The position numbers were made by a program, and so were the translations under genes. The notes below the pieces were generated by a model. That model worked only from the letters and a program-made list of their open reading frames with translations. It was not told where the DNA came from and did no database searches. Positions 1 through 9,158 of a DNA stretch of 64,000 bases are shown here, in pieces; position 1 is the first letter of the stretch; every line of letters starts with the position of its first letter. The stretch comes from Palsa-1400 sp036501625. Lineage in GTDB: Bacteria > Verrucomicrobiota > Verrucomicrobiia > Limisphaerales > Palsa-1400. The stretch is taken from the NCBI GenBank assembly GCA_036501625.1, contig DASXZY010000071.1:1-64000 (forward strand), read 5' to 3'.

Positions 1-2
1 AC

Positions 3-119
3 CGCCTCAAGCTCGCCGGCGCCTGGTGGACCGAACGCAACCTGCAAAGCATGCTCCAACTGCGCGTGGCCCGCGCCAATCATTGGTGGGACGCCTACTG
101 GCAATCCATCGCCAATTGA
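3..119 (+). CDS. C-terminal end of a transposase (ISKra4-like), cut by the window edge
   Basis: Only the last 38 residues are inside the window. They contain the pattern R-x-K-L-A-G-A-W-W, then M-L-x-L-R-x-x-R-A-N, and W-D-A-Y-W just before the stop. This arrangement resembles the C-terminus of ISKra4-family transposases, in which an 'AW/HW ... ML.LR ... DAYW' ending is usual. The frame is open to the first base, so the gene starts upstream of the window. The family assignment is from memory of the C-terminal pattern and is tentative. A mobile element is nevertheless the likely source, and its right end should lie within the next ~40 bases. Confidence 0.5.
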   Translation, partial: RLKLAGAWWTERNLQSMLQLRVARANHWWDAYWQSIAN

Positions 120-156
120 CCGGCACTTTTAATCACACCCCGGCGGCGGCCATCCC

Positions 157-399
157 TTGACTCTCCCGCAAACTTTCGGCAAGATCACAAAGGAACGAGT
201 CAAGATCGCCATCAATGAAGGCATCCCATTCGCAATCAGGATGGCTGATGGCGAAAAATATGAAATTACCGACCGCACTCAGATCGCCCTTGGCAACACA
301 TTTGTCGTCGTCGTGGACCGCAAAGACCTGGCTCATGTCTTGCCGCTGCTTACAATGACCGGCATCACCTATCTTCACCCCGCCAAAAAGGGCAAATGA
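157..399 (+). CDS. Small conserved hypothetical protein (80 aa)
   Basis: The 80-residue product has the layout 'PF.I.MADG..Y.I' followed by a hydrophobic 'TFVVVVDR' strand and 'VLPLLTMTGITYL'. This is the pattern of a group of small uncharacterised proteins common in Verrucomicrobia and Planctomycetes, predicted as a compact beta fold. The only start I see is TTG at 157; no good Shine-Dalgarno precedes it. The transposase end stops only 38 bases upstream, so the natural 5' end may have been altered by insertion of that element. Function is unknown. Confidence 0.5.
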   Translation: MTLPQTFGKITKERVKIAINEGIPFAIRMADGEKYEITDRTQIALGNTFVVVVDRKDLAHVLPLLTMTGITYLHPAKKGK

Positions 400-455
400 A
401 GCCGTTCGCGCGAAAGCGCCTTGCTGTTGCGCGCGGGCATTTATAATCTGCCGCC

Positions 456-1634
456 ATGAGAGATATTTGGCCGCTGGATCCGAAAATTGCTTTTCTGAAT
501 CATGGGTCTTTTGGCAGTTGCCCGCTTCCAGTGCTGGAGTTTCAACGCGCGTTGCGCGACCGCATGGAACGGCAGCCTATCCAATTCCTGGTGCGCGATT
601 TGGAACCGATGCTTGATTCCGCCCGGGCCGCGATGGCTGATTTCGCGGGCGCGCGGACGCAGGACATTGTTTTTGTTCCCAACGCCACCAGCGGCGTCAA
701 CACGGTTCTGCGCTCGCTGCCTTACATGCCGGGGGTGGAATGGCTGGTTACGGACCATGAATACAATGCCTGCCGCAACGCGCTTGAATTCGCCGCCGCG
801 CGCGCGGGCGCGAAAGTTGTGGTGGCGCGGATGCCGTTTCCATTTCAATCCGCGGAGCAAATGATGGAAGCCATTCTGGGATGCGTCACGCAGCGCACCC
901 GCCTGGCTCTGATTGACCACGTAACCAGCCAGACGGGTGTCATCCTGCCCATTGAGCGGCTAATCCCGGAACTGGCCGCGCGCGGAGTGGACACGCTGGT
1001 TGATGGCGCGCACGGGCCGGGGATGGTTCCGCTGCACCTTGATAAACTGGGCGCCGCCTATTACACCGGCAACTGCCACAAATGGCTGTGCGCACCAAAA
1101 ACGGCCGGGTTTCTGCACGTCCGCGCCGACCGTCAACAACTGATTCATCCGCTCTCGATCAGCCACGGATTGACTTCACCGCGCAAGGACCGGACGCGTT
1201 TTCTGATTGAATTTGGCTGGACGGGCACGCTCGACCCCACGGCCTGCCTGAGCGTGCCGGAGTCGCTCCGCTGCCTGGCGAATCTAGTTCCAGGCGGTTG
1301 GCAGGAAATCATGGCGCGCAATCACGCCCTGGCGGTGGAAGGAAGAGACATTTTATGCCAAGCGTTGGAAATCGCGCCGCCCTGCCCCGCCGAATACATC
1401 GGCTCAATGGCTTCTGTGCAGTTGCCGGACTCGCGTGAGGACGAGCGGGCCGGGCCGCCGCTTTATATCGACCCGTTGCAGGACCGGTTGCTGGAGCGGC
1501 ACGGCATCGAAGTGCCGGTCATCCCGTGGCCAACGTTTCCGAAACGGCTGCTGCGGATTTCCTCGCAGTTATACAATAGCGCCGCGCAATGGAAATTGCT
1601 GGCGGGCGCGCTCACGGAATTGCCGCGCCATTGA
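456..1634 (+). CDS. PLP-dependent class V aminotransferase (isopenicillin N epimerase-like)
   Basis: The 392-residue protein has the fold-type I class V layout. It begins with NHGSFGSCP near residue 14, has the cofactor-binding DGAHGPG around residues 183-189, and NCHKW with the Schiff-base lysine at K209. The N-terminal 'NHGSFG' and the 'DGAH' motif are typical of the CefD/isopenicillin N epimerase-like branch. Many members of that branch act as cysteine desulfurases, racemases or kynureninase-like enzymes, so the substrate cannot be read from sequence. It lies 32 bases upstream of hisH on the same strand and may be cotranscribed with it. Length is normal for the family. Confidence 0.8.
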   Translation: MRDIWPLDPKIAFLNHGSFGSCPLPVLEFQRALRDRMERQPIQFLVRDLEPMLDSARAAMADFAGARTQDIVFVPNATSGVNTVLRSLPYMPGVEWLVTDHEYNACRNALEFAAARAGAKVVVARMPFPFQSAEQMMEAILGCVTQRTRLALIDHVTSQTGVILPIERLIPELAARGVDTLVDGAHGPGMVPLHLDKLGAAYYTGNCHKWLCAPKTAGFLHVRADRQQLIHPLSISHGLTSPRKDRTRFLIEFGWTGTLDPTACLSVPESLRCLANLVPGGWQEIMARNHALAVEGRDILCQALEIAPPCPAEYIGSMASVQLPDSREDERAGPPLYIDPLQDRLLERHGIEVPVIPWPTFPKRLLRISSQLYNSAAQWKLLAGALTELPRH

Positions 1635-1666
1635 CCGGCGGCTGGCCGGTGTTAGCTTGTGCCGCT

Positions 1667-2281
1667 GTGATCGCATTGATTGATTATGATTCGGGCAATT
1701 TGCGCAGCGCGCAGAAGGCGCTGCTCAAAGTCGGCGCCGACGTGCGCGTGGCGCGCCGGCCCGAGGAAATCAACGGCGCGCGCGCGATGGTGCTGCCAGG
1801 CGTTGGCGCGTTCGACGATTGCATGCAGGCGATGCGCAAGCAGGAATTGCTCGAAGCCGTGCGGGAGTTCATCAAAACAGGCCGCCCGTTTCTTGGCATT
1901 TGCGTGGGCTATCAGGCGCTCTTTGAGAAAAGCGAGGAGTTTAACAGTTGCGCCGCGGGGCTGAAGGTCTTTTCCGGCAAGGTCGTGCGATTCTCGGGCA
2001 AAACTGGTGTCAAAGTGCCGCAGATCGGCTGGAACCAACTCAATGTCATCCAGCCCGATTGCCCAATTTTCGCGGGAATCCCTTCAGGCAGTTTTGTTTA
2101 TTTCGTCCACAGCTATTTTCCAAAGCCTTCGGATCCTTCCGTCGTCGCCACGGAGACTACTTACGGCGAACCGTTCGCATCAGCCGTCTGGCGCGGCAAC
2201 GTTTATGCCACGCAATTCCACCCGGAAAAAAGCCAGGAGGTGGGATTGCGGTTGCTCAAGAATTTTGTCGCGCTGGCTTAG
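1667..2281 (+). CDS. hisH: Imidazole glycerol phosphate synthase, glutaminase subunit HisH
   Basis: HisH releases ammonia from glutamine for HisF, which forms imidazole glycerol phosphate and AICAR in histidine biosynthesis. The 204-residue product opens with IALIDYDSGNLRS, has LPGVGAF and the nucleophile elbow GICVGYQ with Cys79, and ends with TQFHPEKS, which supplies His185 and Glu187 of the triad. I chose GTG at 1667 because conserved residues begin at once; the frame is open further 5' but that part has no HisH similarity. The nucleophile elbow reads GICVGYQ rather than the common GICLGMQ, a tolerated variant. No hisF is adjacent, so the subunits are not encoded as a pair here. Confidence 0.93.
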   Translation: MIALIDYDSGNLRSAQKALLKVGADVRVARRPEEINGARAMVLPGVGAFDDCMQAMRKQELLEAVREFIKTGRPFLGICVGYQALFEKSEEFNSCAAGLKVFSGKVVRFSGKTGVKVPQIGWNQLNVIQPDCPIFAGIPSGSFVYFVHSYFPKPSDPSVVATETTYGEPFASAVWRGNVYATQFHPEKSQEVGLRLLKNFVALA

Positions 2282-2443
2282 CCGGAACGATGCAGTTGGG
2301 AAGGAAGCGCTTGCTTGATCTTTTAGCGCAAGGACTTCGTCGTTCCCGCTTCACATCGCTCTCGGATATGCGCGCTCCTCACTCCTCGCCTTGCCCAAAA
2401 ATCTGCCGCGCAATCACTTCCTTCCCCATTGCATCATCCCGGC

Positions 2444-3295
2444 CTAATTTTTCCGCGCCAGCGATCTCAGCGCGGCCAGATTCTCCACGTCCTCGTGCAG
2501 GTCTTCGGACTTATGGGTTTCCAGGCAGCCGGGCGTCTTTTTAAACCGCGCGTCGTTGACGATGTAGCGAAACGCCTCCAAACCAATCTGGCCTTTTCCG
2601 ATGTGATCGTGGCGGTCCACGCGCGAGTTGAGACCGGGCTTGGAATCGTTCAGATGAAAGGCGGCAATCTGCTTGCACCCCAGCAATTTGTCCAATTGGG
2701 CGATGGCGCCGTCCCACCCGGCCGGGGTGCGAATGTCATAACCAGAGGCGAACAAATGGCATGTGTCAATACAAAGAGCCAGCCGCTCCGGATTTTTCAC
2801 GCGGTCGTAAATGGCCGCCAAATGCTCCAGTTTGTGGCCCAGGCAGCTTCCCTGCCCGGCGGTGTTTTCCAAGGCGATGCGCACCTTCGATTGTTTGGTG
2901 GCGCTCGTCACTTCGTCCAATCCGGCCGCGATCTGCCCCAGGCCGGCCTCTTCGCCCGCGCCTAAATGCGCGCCGGGATGCAGCACCAGGAACGGCAGTC
3001 CCAGCGCGCCGGCATACGTGATTTCCTCGATGAGCGACCGCACTGATTTTTCCCGATTAGGCGATGGCGGCGCGCCCAGATTGATCAAATATCCGGTGTG
3101 GCCAAAGACTTCCGCCAGCTTCAGCCGTTTCCACTCACCGGCGAAACGCCGGGCTTCCTCCGGCGCCGGCAGCCGGCCGGACCATTGCATGTTATTCTTG
3201 ACGAATATTTGGCAAACATCCGCTTCGATTTTTTCGGCGCGTTCGAGCGCCTTGTAAAATCCGCCGGCGGTTGAGCAATGAGCGCCAAAGAGCAT
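2444..3295 (-). CDS. nfo: Deoxyribonuclease IV (AP endonuclease family 2)
   Basis: Endonuclease IV cuts DNA 5' of abasic sites in base-excision repair, using three metal ions in a TIM barrel. The 283-residue product starts with the family's MLFGAHCSTAGG and continues with ...QIFVKNNMQW. Metal-ligand motifs include VLHPGAHLG, the Glu-containing ALENTAGQG, CIDTCHLFASGYD and FHLNDSK-x-GLNSRVDRHDHIG. All expected motifs are present and in order, and length is normal (about 280). It is convergent with hisH and precedes the 2-oxoacid dehydrogenase genes' 3' end by six bases on the same strand. Confidence 0.95.
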   Translation of the reverse strand: MLFGAHCSTAGGFYKALERAEKIEADVCQIFVKNNMQWSGRLPAPEEARRFAGEWKRLKLAEVFGHTGYLINLGAPPSPNREKSVRSLIEEITYAGALGLPFLVLHPGAHLGAGEEAGLGQIAAGLDEVTSATKQSKVRIALENTAGQGSCLGHKLEHLAAIYDRVKNPERLALCIDTCHLFASGYDIRTPAGWDGAIAQLDKLLGCKQIAAFHLNDSKPGLNSRVDRHDHIGKGQIGLEAFRYIVNDARFKKTPGCLETHKSEDLHEDVENLAALRSLARKN

Positions 3296-3301
3296 GGAAT
3301 C

Positions 3302-4498
3302 CTAAAGTTTCTCCGGGGTTTGCAGCAGCGCCGCGACACGAGAGAGGAGCCGCCCCGCCGCCCCGCCGTCCAGCACGCGATGATCGAAGCTCAAGGTCAA
3401 ATTCGCTTCAATTACGGGCACGAATTGATTTCTTTGGGCATCCCACGACGGCACTTTCCGGCCCGCGCCCAGGCCCAGCACGAGGGTTTGTTCCGGCAGC
3501 GGAATGGGCGTGGCCCATGTCAAACCGAACGTTCCGAAGTTCGTGACGGTGGCGATGGAGCCGCCGGTGGCGTCTGGCGGCAGGCGGCGTTCGCGCGCCA
3601 ATTCGACCAGTTCGTTGTAGCGCTCTCCCAGCGTCGAGAGCGGCCGCACATCGACGTCCCGCAGCACCGGCACGAGAACGCCGTCCTCGGCTTCCACCGC
3701 GAAGCCGACGTCGATGGAAGGCGGATGAACGATCTTGTTGCCGACCAGCCGGCCGGCCGGGGCGCTGTTCTCGGCCAGGGCCAGGCCAAGAGCGCGCAAG
3801 GCGTAAAGCGCGGGGCCGATCTTCGACTGGCTGGCTTTGCGGTGTGCCAGCATCGGCTCCAGCGAGCACGGCAGCGCAACCGTCGCCAGCGGGCGCGTCC
3901 AGCTTCGCCGCATGGCGTCGGCCACGGCCACGCGCATGCTGGAGGCGTTGGACAATTTGTTGGTGTCAAGATGAGCGAGAAAATTTTCAAAGTCCTGGAT
4001 GGTGACCCGCCCCGCCGCGCCGCTGCCAGACAAGCCGGCCAGATCGGCCGCGTGCAGGCCCAATTCGTTCATGCGCGCTTTCATGCGCGGCGACATGTAA
4101 CTGGCCCCCGCCGCGTGGGCCGGCACAGGCAATCCCCGCACCATCGGCTGCACGGCCGGGCGGGTTTCGATGCCGATGCTTTCGCCGCTTTGAATTGGCG
4201 CGGGCGCGGCCTCCTCCTGCTTTTCGCCATCCAAGCCCAGGCGTTGCGCTTCCTGGGGCGATAATTCGATGTAGCCCAGCACCGCCCCCACCGGATAGCT
4301 CTCGGACAATTTGGCCGTAATATTGACAACTTTGCCGCCGCAGGGCGCGGCCACATTCATGGTGGCCTTGTTGGTTTCCACTTCGATGACATCCTGGTAG
4401 GCAGCCACGACCTCGCCGGGCTTGACCAAATAATTGACGATGGTCGCCTCGGCGATGGATTCGCCCAATTGCGGCATGATGATCGGCAGTTGGTTCAT
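3302..4498 (-). CDS. 2-oxoacid dehydrogenase E2, dihydrolipoyl acyltransferase
   Basis: E2 carries acyl groups on a swinging lipoyl arm and transfers them to CoA. The 398-residue product has one N-terminal lipoyl domain with the lipoylated lysine in ETNKA (K44), then an E1/E3-binding domain starting near YMSPRMK and ending GRVTIQDFENF. The C-terminal catalytic domain carries DHRVLDG with the catalytic His near residue 373. I chose ATG 4498 (MNQLPIIMPQLGES...), which leaves a single base after the E1beta stop; the frame is open further upstream but that part is not conserved. Substrate (pyruvate or branched-chain acids) cannot be decided. No E3 gene is nearby. Confidence 0.93.
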   Translation of the reverse strand: MNQLPIIMPQLGESIAEATIVNYLVKPGEVVAAYQDVIEVETNKATMNVAAPCGGKVVNITAKLSESYPVGAVLGYIELSPQEAQRLGLDGEKQEEAAPAPIQSGESIGIETRPAVQPMVRGLPVPAHAAGASYMSPRMKARMNELGLHAADLAGLSGSGAAGRVTIQDFENFLAHLDTNKLSNASSMRVAVADAMRRSWTRPLATVALPCSLEPMLAHRKASQSKIGPALYALRALGLALAENSAPAGRLVGNKIVHPPSIDVGFAVEAEDGVLVPVLRDVDVRPLSTLGERYNELVELARERRLPPDATGGSIATVTNFGTFGLTWATPIPLPEQTLVLGLGAGRKVPSWDAQRNQFVPVIEANLTLSFDHRVLDGGAAGRLLSRVAALLQTPEKL

Positions 4499-4499
4499 G

Positions 4500-5465
4500 T
4501 TACATTTCCAGCAAATTGCGCGCGGCCGCGCAGACGCTCTGCGCCGTCGGGCGATGCACCAGCCACAGATGCGGATGGAAGGGAATGGGAGTGTCCTTGG
4601 CGTTGAGGCGCTGCGGCGGGGCGTCCAGCAGCCCAAAACCTTCCGCCGCCACGCGCGCGACAACTTCCGCCGTCACGCCACCCCACGGGAAAGATTCTCC
4701 GACGCAAAGCAGGCGCCCCGTGCGGGCGACCGAAGCCATGACGGTATCCGTGTCCAATGGTTTAATCGTGCGCAAATCCACCACCTCGATTTCGGAGCCT
4801 TCGGCCGCCAATTCCTCGGCCGCTGCCAGCGCGTCCTGCACCATCGCGCTGTAAGCCACGATGGTCAGATCGCGTCCGGGCCTTGCGATGCGGGCCTTGC
4901 CGACGGCGAGGGCTTCGGAGGGAAGCGCGGGCGCTTTGAGATGGGAATAAAGCCGTTTGTGCTCGCAGAAGATGACCGGGTCATCAATTGCAACCGCCTC
5001 CAGCAACATGCTGTAGGCATCCTCGACCGTGGCGGGCGTCATCACAATCAATCCCGGATAATGCGCGTAAAGAGACTCCATGCTCTGACTGTGAAACGGC
5101 CCCGCACCGGAGGTGCCGCCGGAGGGCAGCCTAATGGTGATCGGACACGGCACCTGCGTGCGCCAGAAAAGTGTGGCCGCCTGGTTGATAATTTGATTCA
5201 ACCCCGGCGTGGAAAAATCCGCGTATTGCATCTCGATGATCGGGCGCATCCCCTCGATGGCCGCGCCGATGGCCGCGCCCACGATCGCGTCTTCGCTGAT
5301 TGGCGCATCGATGACCCGCCCCGGGAATTCCTGGGCCAGGTTCTTGGTTGCCTTGAACGCGCCGCCGAACGCCCCAACATCCTGGCCGTAAATGAAAACG
5401 CGCTCGTCATCGGCCAGGGCTTTGGCCTGCGCGGCGCGAATGGCTTCCAAATAGGTAACGCTCAT
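4500..5465 (-). CDS. 2-oxoacid dehydrogenase E1 component, beta subunit
   Basis: E1beta forms the alpha2beta2 decarboxylase with E1alpha and contributes to the thiamine diphosphate site. The 321-residue protein shows the conserved opening TYLEAIRAAQ, the segment GQDVGAFGGAFKAT, RVIDAPISE and P-I-I-E-M-Q-Y-A-D-F, and the transketolase C-terminal domain containing VVDLRTIKPLD. ATG 5465 overlaps the E1alpha TGA by four bases (ATGA), so the two are probably translationally coupled. The genes run E1alpha, E1beta, E2 with almost no spacing. Confidence 0.94.
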   Translation of the reverse strand: MSVTYLEAIRAAQAKALADDERVFIYGQDVGAFGGAFKATKNLAQEFPGRVIDAPISEDAIVGAAIGAAIEGMRPIIEMQYADFSTPGLNQIINQAATLFWRTQVPCPITIRLPSGGTSGAGPFHSQSMESLYAHYPGLIVMTPATVEDAYSMLLEAVAIDDPVIFCEHKRLYSHLKAPALPSEALAVGKARIARPGRDLTIVAYSAMVQDALAAAEELAAEGSEIEVVDLRTIKPLDTDTVMASVARTGRLLCVGESFPWGGVTAEVVARVAAEGFGLLDAPPQRLNAKDTPIPFHPHLWLVHRPTAQSVCAAARNLLEM

Positions 5466-6514
5466 GGCTGTGGCGCCGGCGGGAGGGTTTCGAAGACCTC
5501 TGTCAAATGTTTGGACGAAAGCGCGCTCCAATTTTCCTTGTAAGGATCGGGCGGCGGCTCGCGTTGCGCGGTGGCGACGGCTTCATCAACTTCCTGAGCG
5601 ACCTGGCGGCGGAGCGCGGCGATGGCTTCGGCATCAGCCCACCCTTCGCGCAGCAGGCGCTCTTCGGCGACTTTGAGGCAATCGCGCCCCAGCGGAGATT
5701 TCTTAAGCTGCGCGTCAATGTAGGTGGGATCGTCATGCTCGCCGTGCCCGCACAGGCGGAGCATGCGCGCGACCACGAATTGCGGCCCCCCGCCCGCGCG
5801 CGCGGCGCCCACCGCATCAGCCAGGACGCGCAGACAAGCCTCCAAATCCGTGCCATCCACTTGGCGCGGCGTGACGCCGTAGCCGGCCGCCTTTTGCGTC
5901 AAGTCTTCGCAGGCGAACTGGCGCTCGTTTGGGGTGGAATAAGCGTAACGATTGTTGGCCACCACCAGCACCAAAGGAAGCCGTTCGACAGCCGCCTGGT
6001 TGAGGGCCTCGTGAAAGGCGCCGGTCGAGGTCGCCCCATCGCCAATAGAGGCAGCGCCCACGGAGCCTTCCATCTTTTTCATCCGCCGGGCCATCAAGGC
6101 GCCGTTGACGACCGAAATCATTGCTCCCAAATGGCTGATCATGGGCAAAAGCCCTTCGCGCGGCCGCCCGCGATGCACATTGCCATCGCGCCCGCGCATC
6201 GGGCCGAGGGCCGAGCCGAGGTAGGTGCGCACGGCATCAAGCGCTGGCTCGCCAAAGGCCAGGCGCCCGGCGCCATCGCGGATGAGCGGGGAGAAAATGT
6301 CCCCTTTGCGCAAGGCCAGGGCCGTCGAGACGCTCAACGCCTCCTGGCCGCGGCCAAGAAAAACTCCGCCCTGAATTTTCCCCGCCCGGTAGAGGCCGGC
6401 CATTTTCTCATCCAGCACCCTGGACAGAAGCATGAAGCGAAAGGCCTCCAGATACCGCGCTGAAAAGGAAGGGGCGGCGTCCTGCGCTTCGCGGCTTTCC
6501 AAAGTTTGCAGCAT
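5462..6514 (-). CDS. 2-oxoacid dehydrogenase E1 component, alpha subunit
   Basis: This is the thiamine-diphosphate subunit of the E1 decarboxylase. Over 350 residues it carries G-x-F-L-x-x-G-Q-E-A, H-L-G in the cofactor area and the ThDP motif GDGATSTG followed by FHEALN-x-A and VVANNRYAYSTP. The later CGHGEHDD segment matches the phosphorylation-loop region of the family. I chose ATG 6514 because similarity starts about 18 residues after it; the frame extends upstream but is arginine/cysteine-rich and not conserved. It heads the E1alpha-E1beta-E2 operon. The best guess between pyruvate- and branched-chain-type enzymes is left open. Confidence 0.93.
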   Translation of the reverse strand: MLQTLESREAQDAAPSFSARYLEAFRFMLLSRVLDEKMAGLYRAGKIQGGVFLGRGQEALSVSTALALRKGDIFSPLIRDGAGRLAFGEPALDAVRTYLGSALGPMRGRDGNVHRGRPREGLLPMISHLGAMISVVNGALMARRMKKMEGSVGAASIGDGATSTGAFHEALNQAAVERLPLVLVVANNRYAYSTPNERQFACEDLTQKAAGYGVTPRQVDGTDLEACLRVLADAVGAARAGGGPQFVVARMLRLCGHGEHDDPTYIDAQLKKSPLGRDCLKVAEERLLREGWADAEAIAALRRQVAQEVDEAVATAQREPPPDPYKENWSALSSKHLTEVFETLPPAPQP

Positions 6515-6649
6515 GGAGAACAGATTAAGCGGGTTCCCCGCGCGGGCGCAAACCGATTCTTCGCGTCTGCAACAGACCATGCTTCTGCATGCGCTTTCGC
6601 GGCAGGTGCGCCAGCATAGCGTGTCCAAAACCGAATTACTCTTACTCAA

Positions 6650-7810
6650 ATGAAAACATTCTTGTCGTGCGCAATGCGGCCGAGATCAGCATGGATGCTG
6701 GCGGCCATCCTGGCTTGCACTATCGTTGATGTTCAGGGCGGAGTCTTGGTGACGACGCTTTATTCATTTGGCAATTATACCAACGGCGTCGAAACAACGC
6801 TTTTCACATTCAACGGTTCGGTCTATGACAGCCCTTACCAGGGCGGCCCCGAACGGCGGCATGATAGAAGTGACACCTGGCGTGTTCTATGGAACATGCA
6901 CCAAAGGCGGCGCCAACGATAATGGAGGCACCCTCTTTTCCATTTCGAGCAATGGAGACTTTCATATCGTCTGCCAAATGCCTGGCACGGGAACGCTTCC
7001 CGGCTCCGGGCTTCTGGCCGCCTCTCCGCTGACGCTCGGCTCGAACGGGAATTTTTATGCTTCATCCTTGTACGGCAGCACAAATGGCAGCACGGGGGAC
7101 GGCACGATTTTCACCGTCACGCCGCAGGGAGACTTTTCTTATCTCCACATATTCGATTATCCCGGAGACGCGGGGCCAACGGATCCCCTCCTGCTCGCCG
7201 CCGATGGCAACTTCTACGGCACCGCGTCGTTTGGCGGCAGCAATAATCTTGGGACCGTGTTTAAAATCACCCCCGCCGGGCAATTCACGAGCCTTTATTC
7301 CTTCACCGGCCCGACTCGTTCGCAGGATTTTGAGTTTGCGCGGCTGACTCAATCGACGGAGGGCAATATCTACGGCGTTACGGAGAACGGCGGCCTTGGG
7401 GCCGGCTCAATCTTCAAGATCACGACCGGCGGGCTGGTTTATGTCATGTATGATTTTCCAACGAACGTTGGCTTTGGGCCGTTCGGTTCACTGGTCGCCC
7501 CGGTGTTTTTTATGGGACGACTTATCAAGGAGGCTTCGGCGGATTAGGCTCGTTTTTCCGAATGAACGCGCAGCCAACTGGCCCGCCGGTGTTTGTCTCA
7601 GAAACTTCGAATGCGGGCAACGTCGACTTGACATGGACGAGTGATCCGGGAGCGGCCTATCAATTGCAATCCACCCCATCGCTCGATCCGGCAAGCTGGG
7701 CGGACTTGGGCATTCCTGTGACAGCGACGAATCTCACCACGAGCGCCGCTGATTCCATGCAAGCGGGGCAGCGCTTTTATCGCGTGCAACTAGTCCAGCC
7801 GACTCCTTAA
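6650..7810 (+). pseudogene. GloVer-type tandem-repeat secreted protein, broken by two compensating frameshifts
   Basis: The frame starting at 6650 encodes a signal peptide (MLAAILACTIVDVQGG) and the first repeat half, then leaves frame in a CCCC run near 6845. Deleting one C joins it to PNGGMIEVTPGVFYGT in another frame. Near 7505 the frame changes back; adding one G in CCGG restores APGVFYGTTYQGG and joins to a C-terminal 'WTSDPGAAYQLQSTPSLDPASW...FYRVQ' domain ending at 7810. About five repeats of the 'PxGxLxxxxDGNFYGTTxxGG...GTxFxxxxxG' type are present. The net effect of the two shifts restores the frame. It may be a decayed gene or two base-calling errors. A related intact gene lies at 19057-21984. 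Confidence 0.75.
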
Positions 7811-7823
7811 TCCACGATTGACG
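7808..7823. repeat. Left 16-bp target-site duplication of the IS
   Basis: TAATCCACGATTGACG occurs here and again at 9212-9227, directly abutting both ends of the IS. Its first three bases are the TAA stop of the upstream GloVer gene. Confidence 0.88.
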
Positions 7824-7891
7824 TGTTGGGGCGGGAACAAAAGGAGAATGGCGGGAGTTCAAAAGGAGAAAGCTGTTGGGAGTGGAGGAAT

Positions 7892-7962
7892 CGCCCCTTG
7901 GTCGAGGATTTGAGGAGGCCGGAGCGTAGCGAAGGCCGACGAAAATCCTCGACCAAGGGGCG
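7892..7962. repeat. REP-like hairpin inside the left end of the IS
   Basis: CGCCCCTTGGTCGAGGATT at 7892-7910 is the exact reverse complement of 7944-7962, a 19-bp perfect stem. The 33-base loop contains GGCCGGAGCGTAGCGAAGGC, itself partly self-complementary. This looks like a REP-type or structured intergenic repeat carried between the IS end and the transposase start. Confidence 0.7.
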
Positions 7963-7997
7963 GCGGGTTGTTTCACTCTGGATTGTGAAAAAAACAA

Positions 7998-9158
7998 TTG
8001 GCTGGGCGCCTCTCCAAACCGTTTCTCCAACATATCCTCCAACAGTTCAACGACGGGCAAATCGACGGCCTCGACGCCTGTCGTCACCTTCGGATCAGCC
8101 AGGCGCATCTTTACAGGCTGCGCACTCGCTGGATCCAAGACCGTTCTGAGTTCAGCGCCCGGCTTTCCGGAGGCGACCACTGGCCCGATTGGCCGCCGGA
8201 AGCCACCCAATTTCTGAAGGATTTTATACCGCTACAAAAACCACCCAACTTTCAACTGGCGGCCGATGAACTGGCCACCCGCTTCGGTTTCAAGCGCCAT
8301 CGCCAATCGGTCGCCGCTTTTGTCCGGGCGCATTTCCCCCGTCTCGTCGGCCAGCCGGAACCGCGCCCCAAAGCCCGCCGCCGATGGGAACGCTCGCGCC
8401 TGAGCGAACTCTGGCAGCACGATTCCTCCATCCATCAGTGGTGGCCAGCCCCGGGCAAACAAACGCTGCTCTTAACGGTCGATGATCATTCACGAAAGCT
8501 TTTGGGAGCGGTCTTCGTTCCCACCGACACGACGTGGAATCACTTCGAGCATTTTCGGCGTCTCTTTCTCCAGCACTGCCTGCCTCTGGTGGTCTATGCC
8601 GATGGCCGGAGCCTTTTTGGCCATGATTCCATGTCCGATGATCGCGATCCTTGTTCGGAGTTCCAACGCGCTTTCTCCGCCATCGGGGTGACCCATCTGG
8701 TGGCTCCCAGCCCGCAGGCCAAAGGCAAAATAGAACGCCGCTTTGGAACGCTTCAGCAGCGCTTGGTGGCCTTGCTGGCTTACGAACAGGTGCGCGATTA
8801 CCCGGCCGCTCAAGTTATCTTGGAGCGCGAAGTCGTCCGCCAAAACGCGACCGTCTGCCGAACCACCGGCTCCAGCCCCAATGCGGCTTGGGACAAGGCC
8901 CTGGAAGAAAAACGCACCGCCACGCGACCTTGCCCGCCCCGCACCCTGCTGGACCTCCATCTGGCGCTCCATTTGCGCAGACGGGTCAACGCCGATTTCC
9001 AAATCGACTTTTTAGGCCGCAGTTGGGCCATTGCGCCTACCCAGCGCGCTGCGGTGACTCTGATCCATCACCCCTCGCGTCAATTCTGGGCCGTGGCCCA
9101 GCCGCCACTTCCGCCGGAAAACAACTGGCCTGAAATTCTGGCAAATTACTCTCTTTGA
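7998..9158 (+). CDS. IS1202/ISNCY-like DDE transposase
   Basis: The 386-residue protein has an N-terminal helix-turn-helix region (GLDACRHLRISQAHLYRLR) and an rve-type integrase core. The catalytic acidic residues are visible as WQHDSSIHQWW (first Asp), VVYADGRSLF (second Asp) and SPQAKGKIERRFGTLQ (Glu). This core, with 'QAKGKIER', is the pattern of IS481/ISNCY-IS1202 transposases. The start is TTG at 7998; a stop lies in frame at 7986, so no longer form is possible. The frame is uninterrupted and the element is flanked by exact duplications, so it could be recent and active. Confidence 0.88.
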   Translation: MAGRLSKPFLQHILQQFNDGQIDGLDACRHLRISQAHLYRLRTRWIQDRSEFSARLSGGDHWPDWPPEATQFLKDFIPLQKPPNFQLAADELATRFGFKRHRQSVAAFVRAHFPRLVGQPEPRPKARRRWERSRLSELWQHDSSIHQWWPAPGKQTLLLTVDDHSRKLLGAVFVPTDTTWNHFEHFRRLFLQHCLPLVVYADGRSLFGHDSMSDDRDPCSEFQRAFSAIGVTHLVAPSPQAKGKIERRFGTLQQRLVALLAYEQVRDYPAAQVILEREVVRQNATVCRTTGSSPNAAWDKALEEKRTATRPCPPRTLLDLHLALHLRRRVNADFQIDFLGRSWAIAPTQRAAVTLIHHPSRQFWAVAQPPLPPENNWPEILANYSL

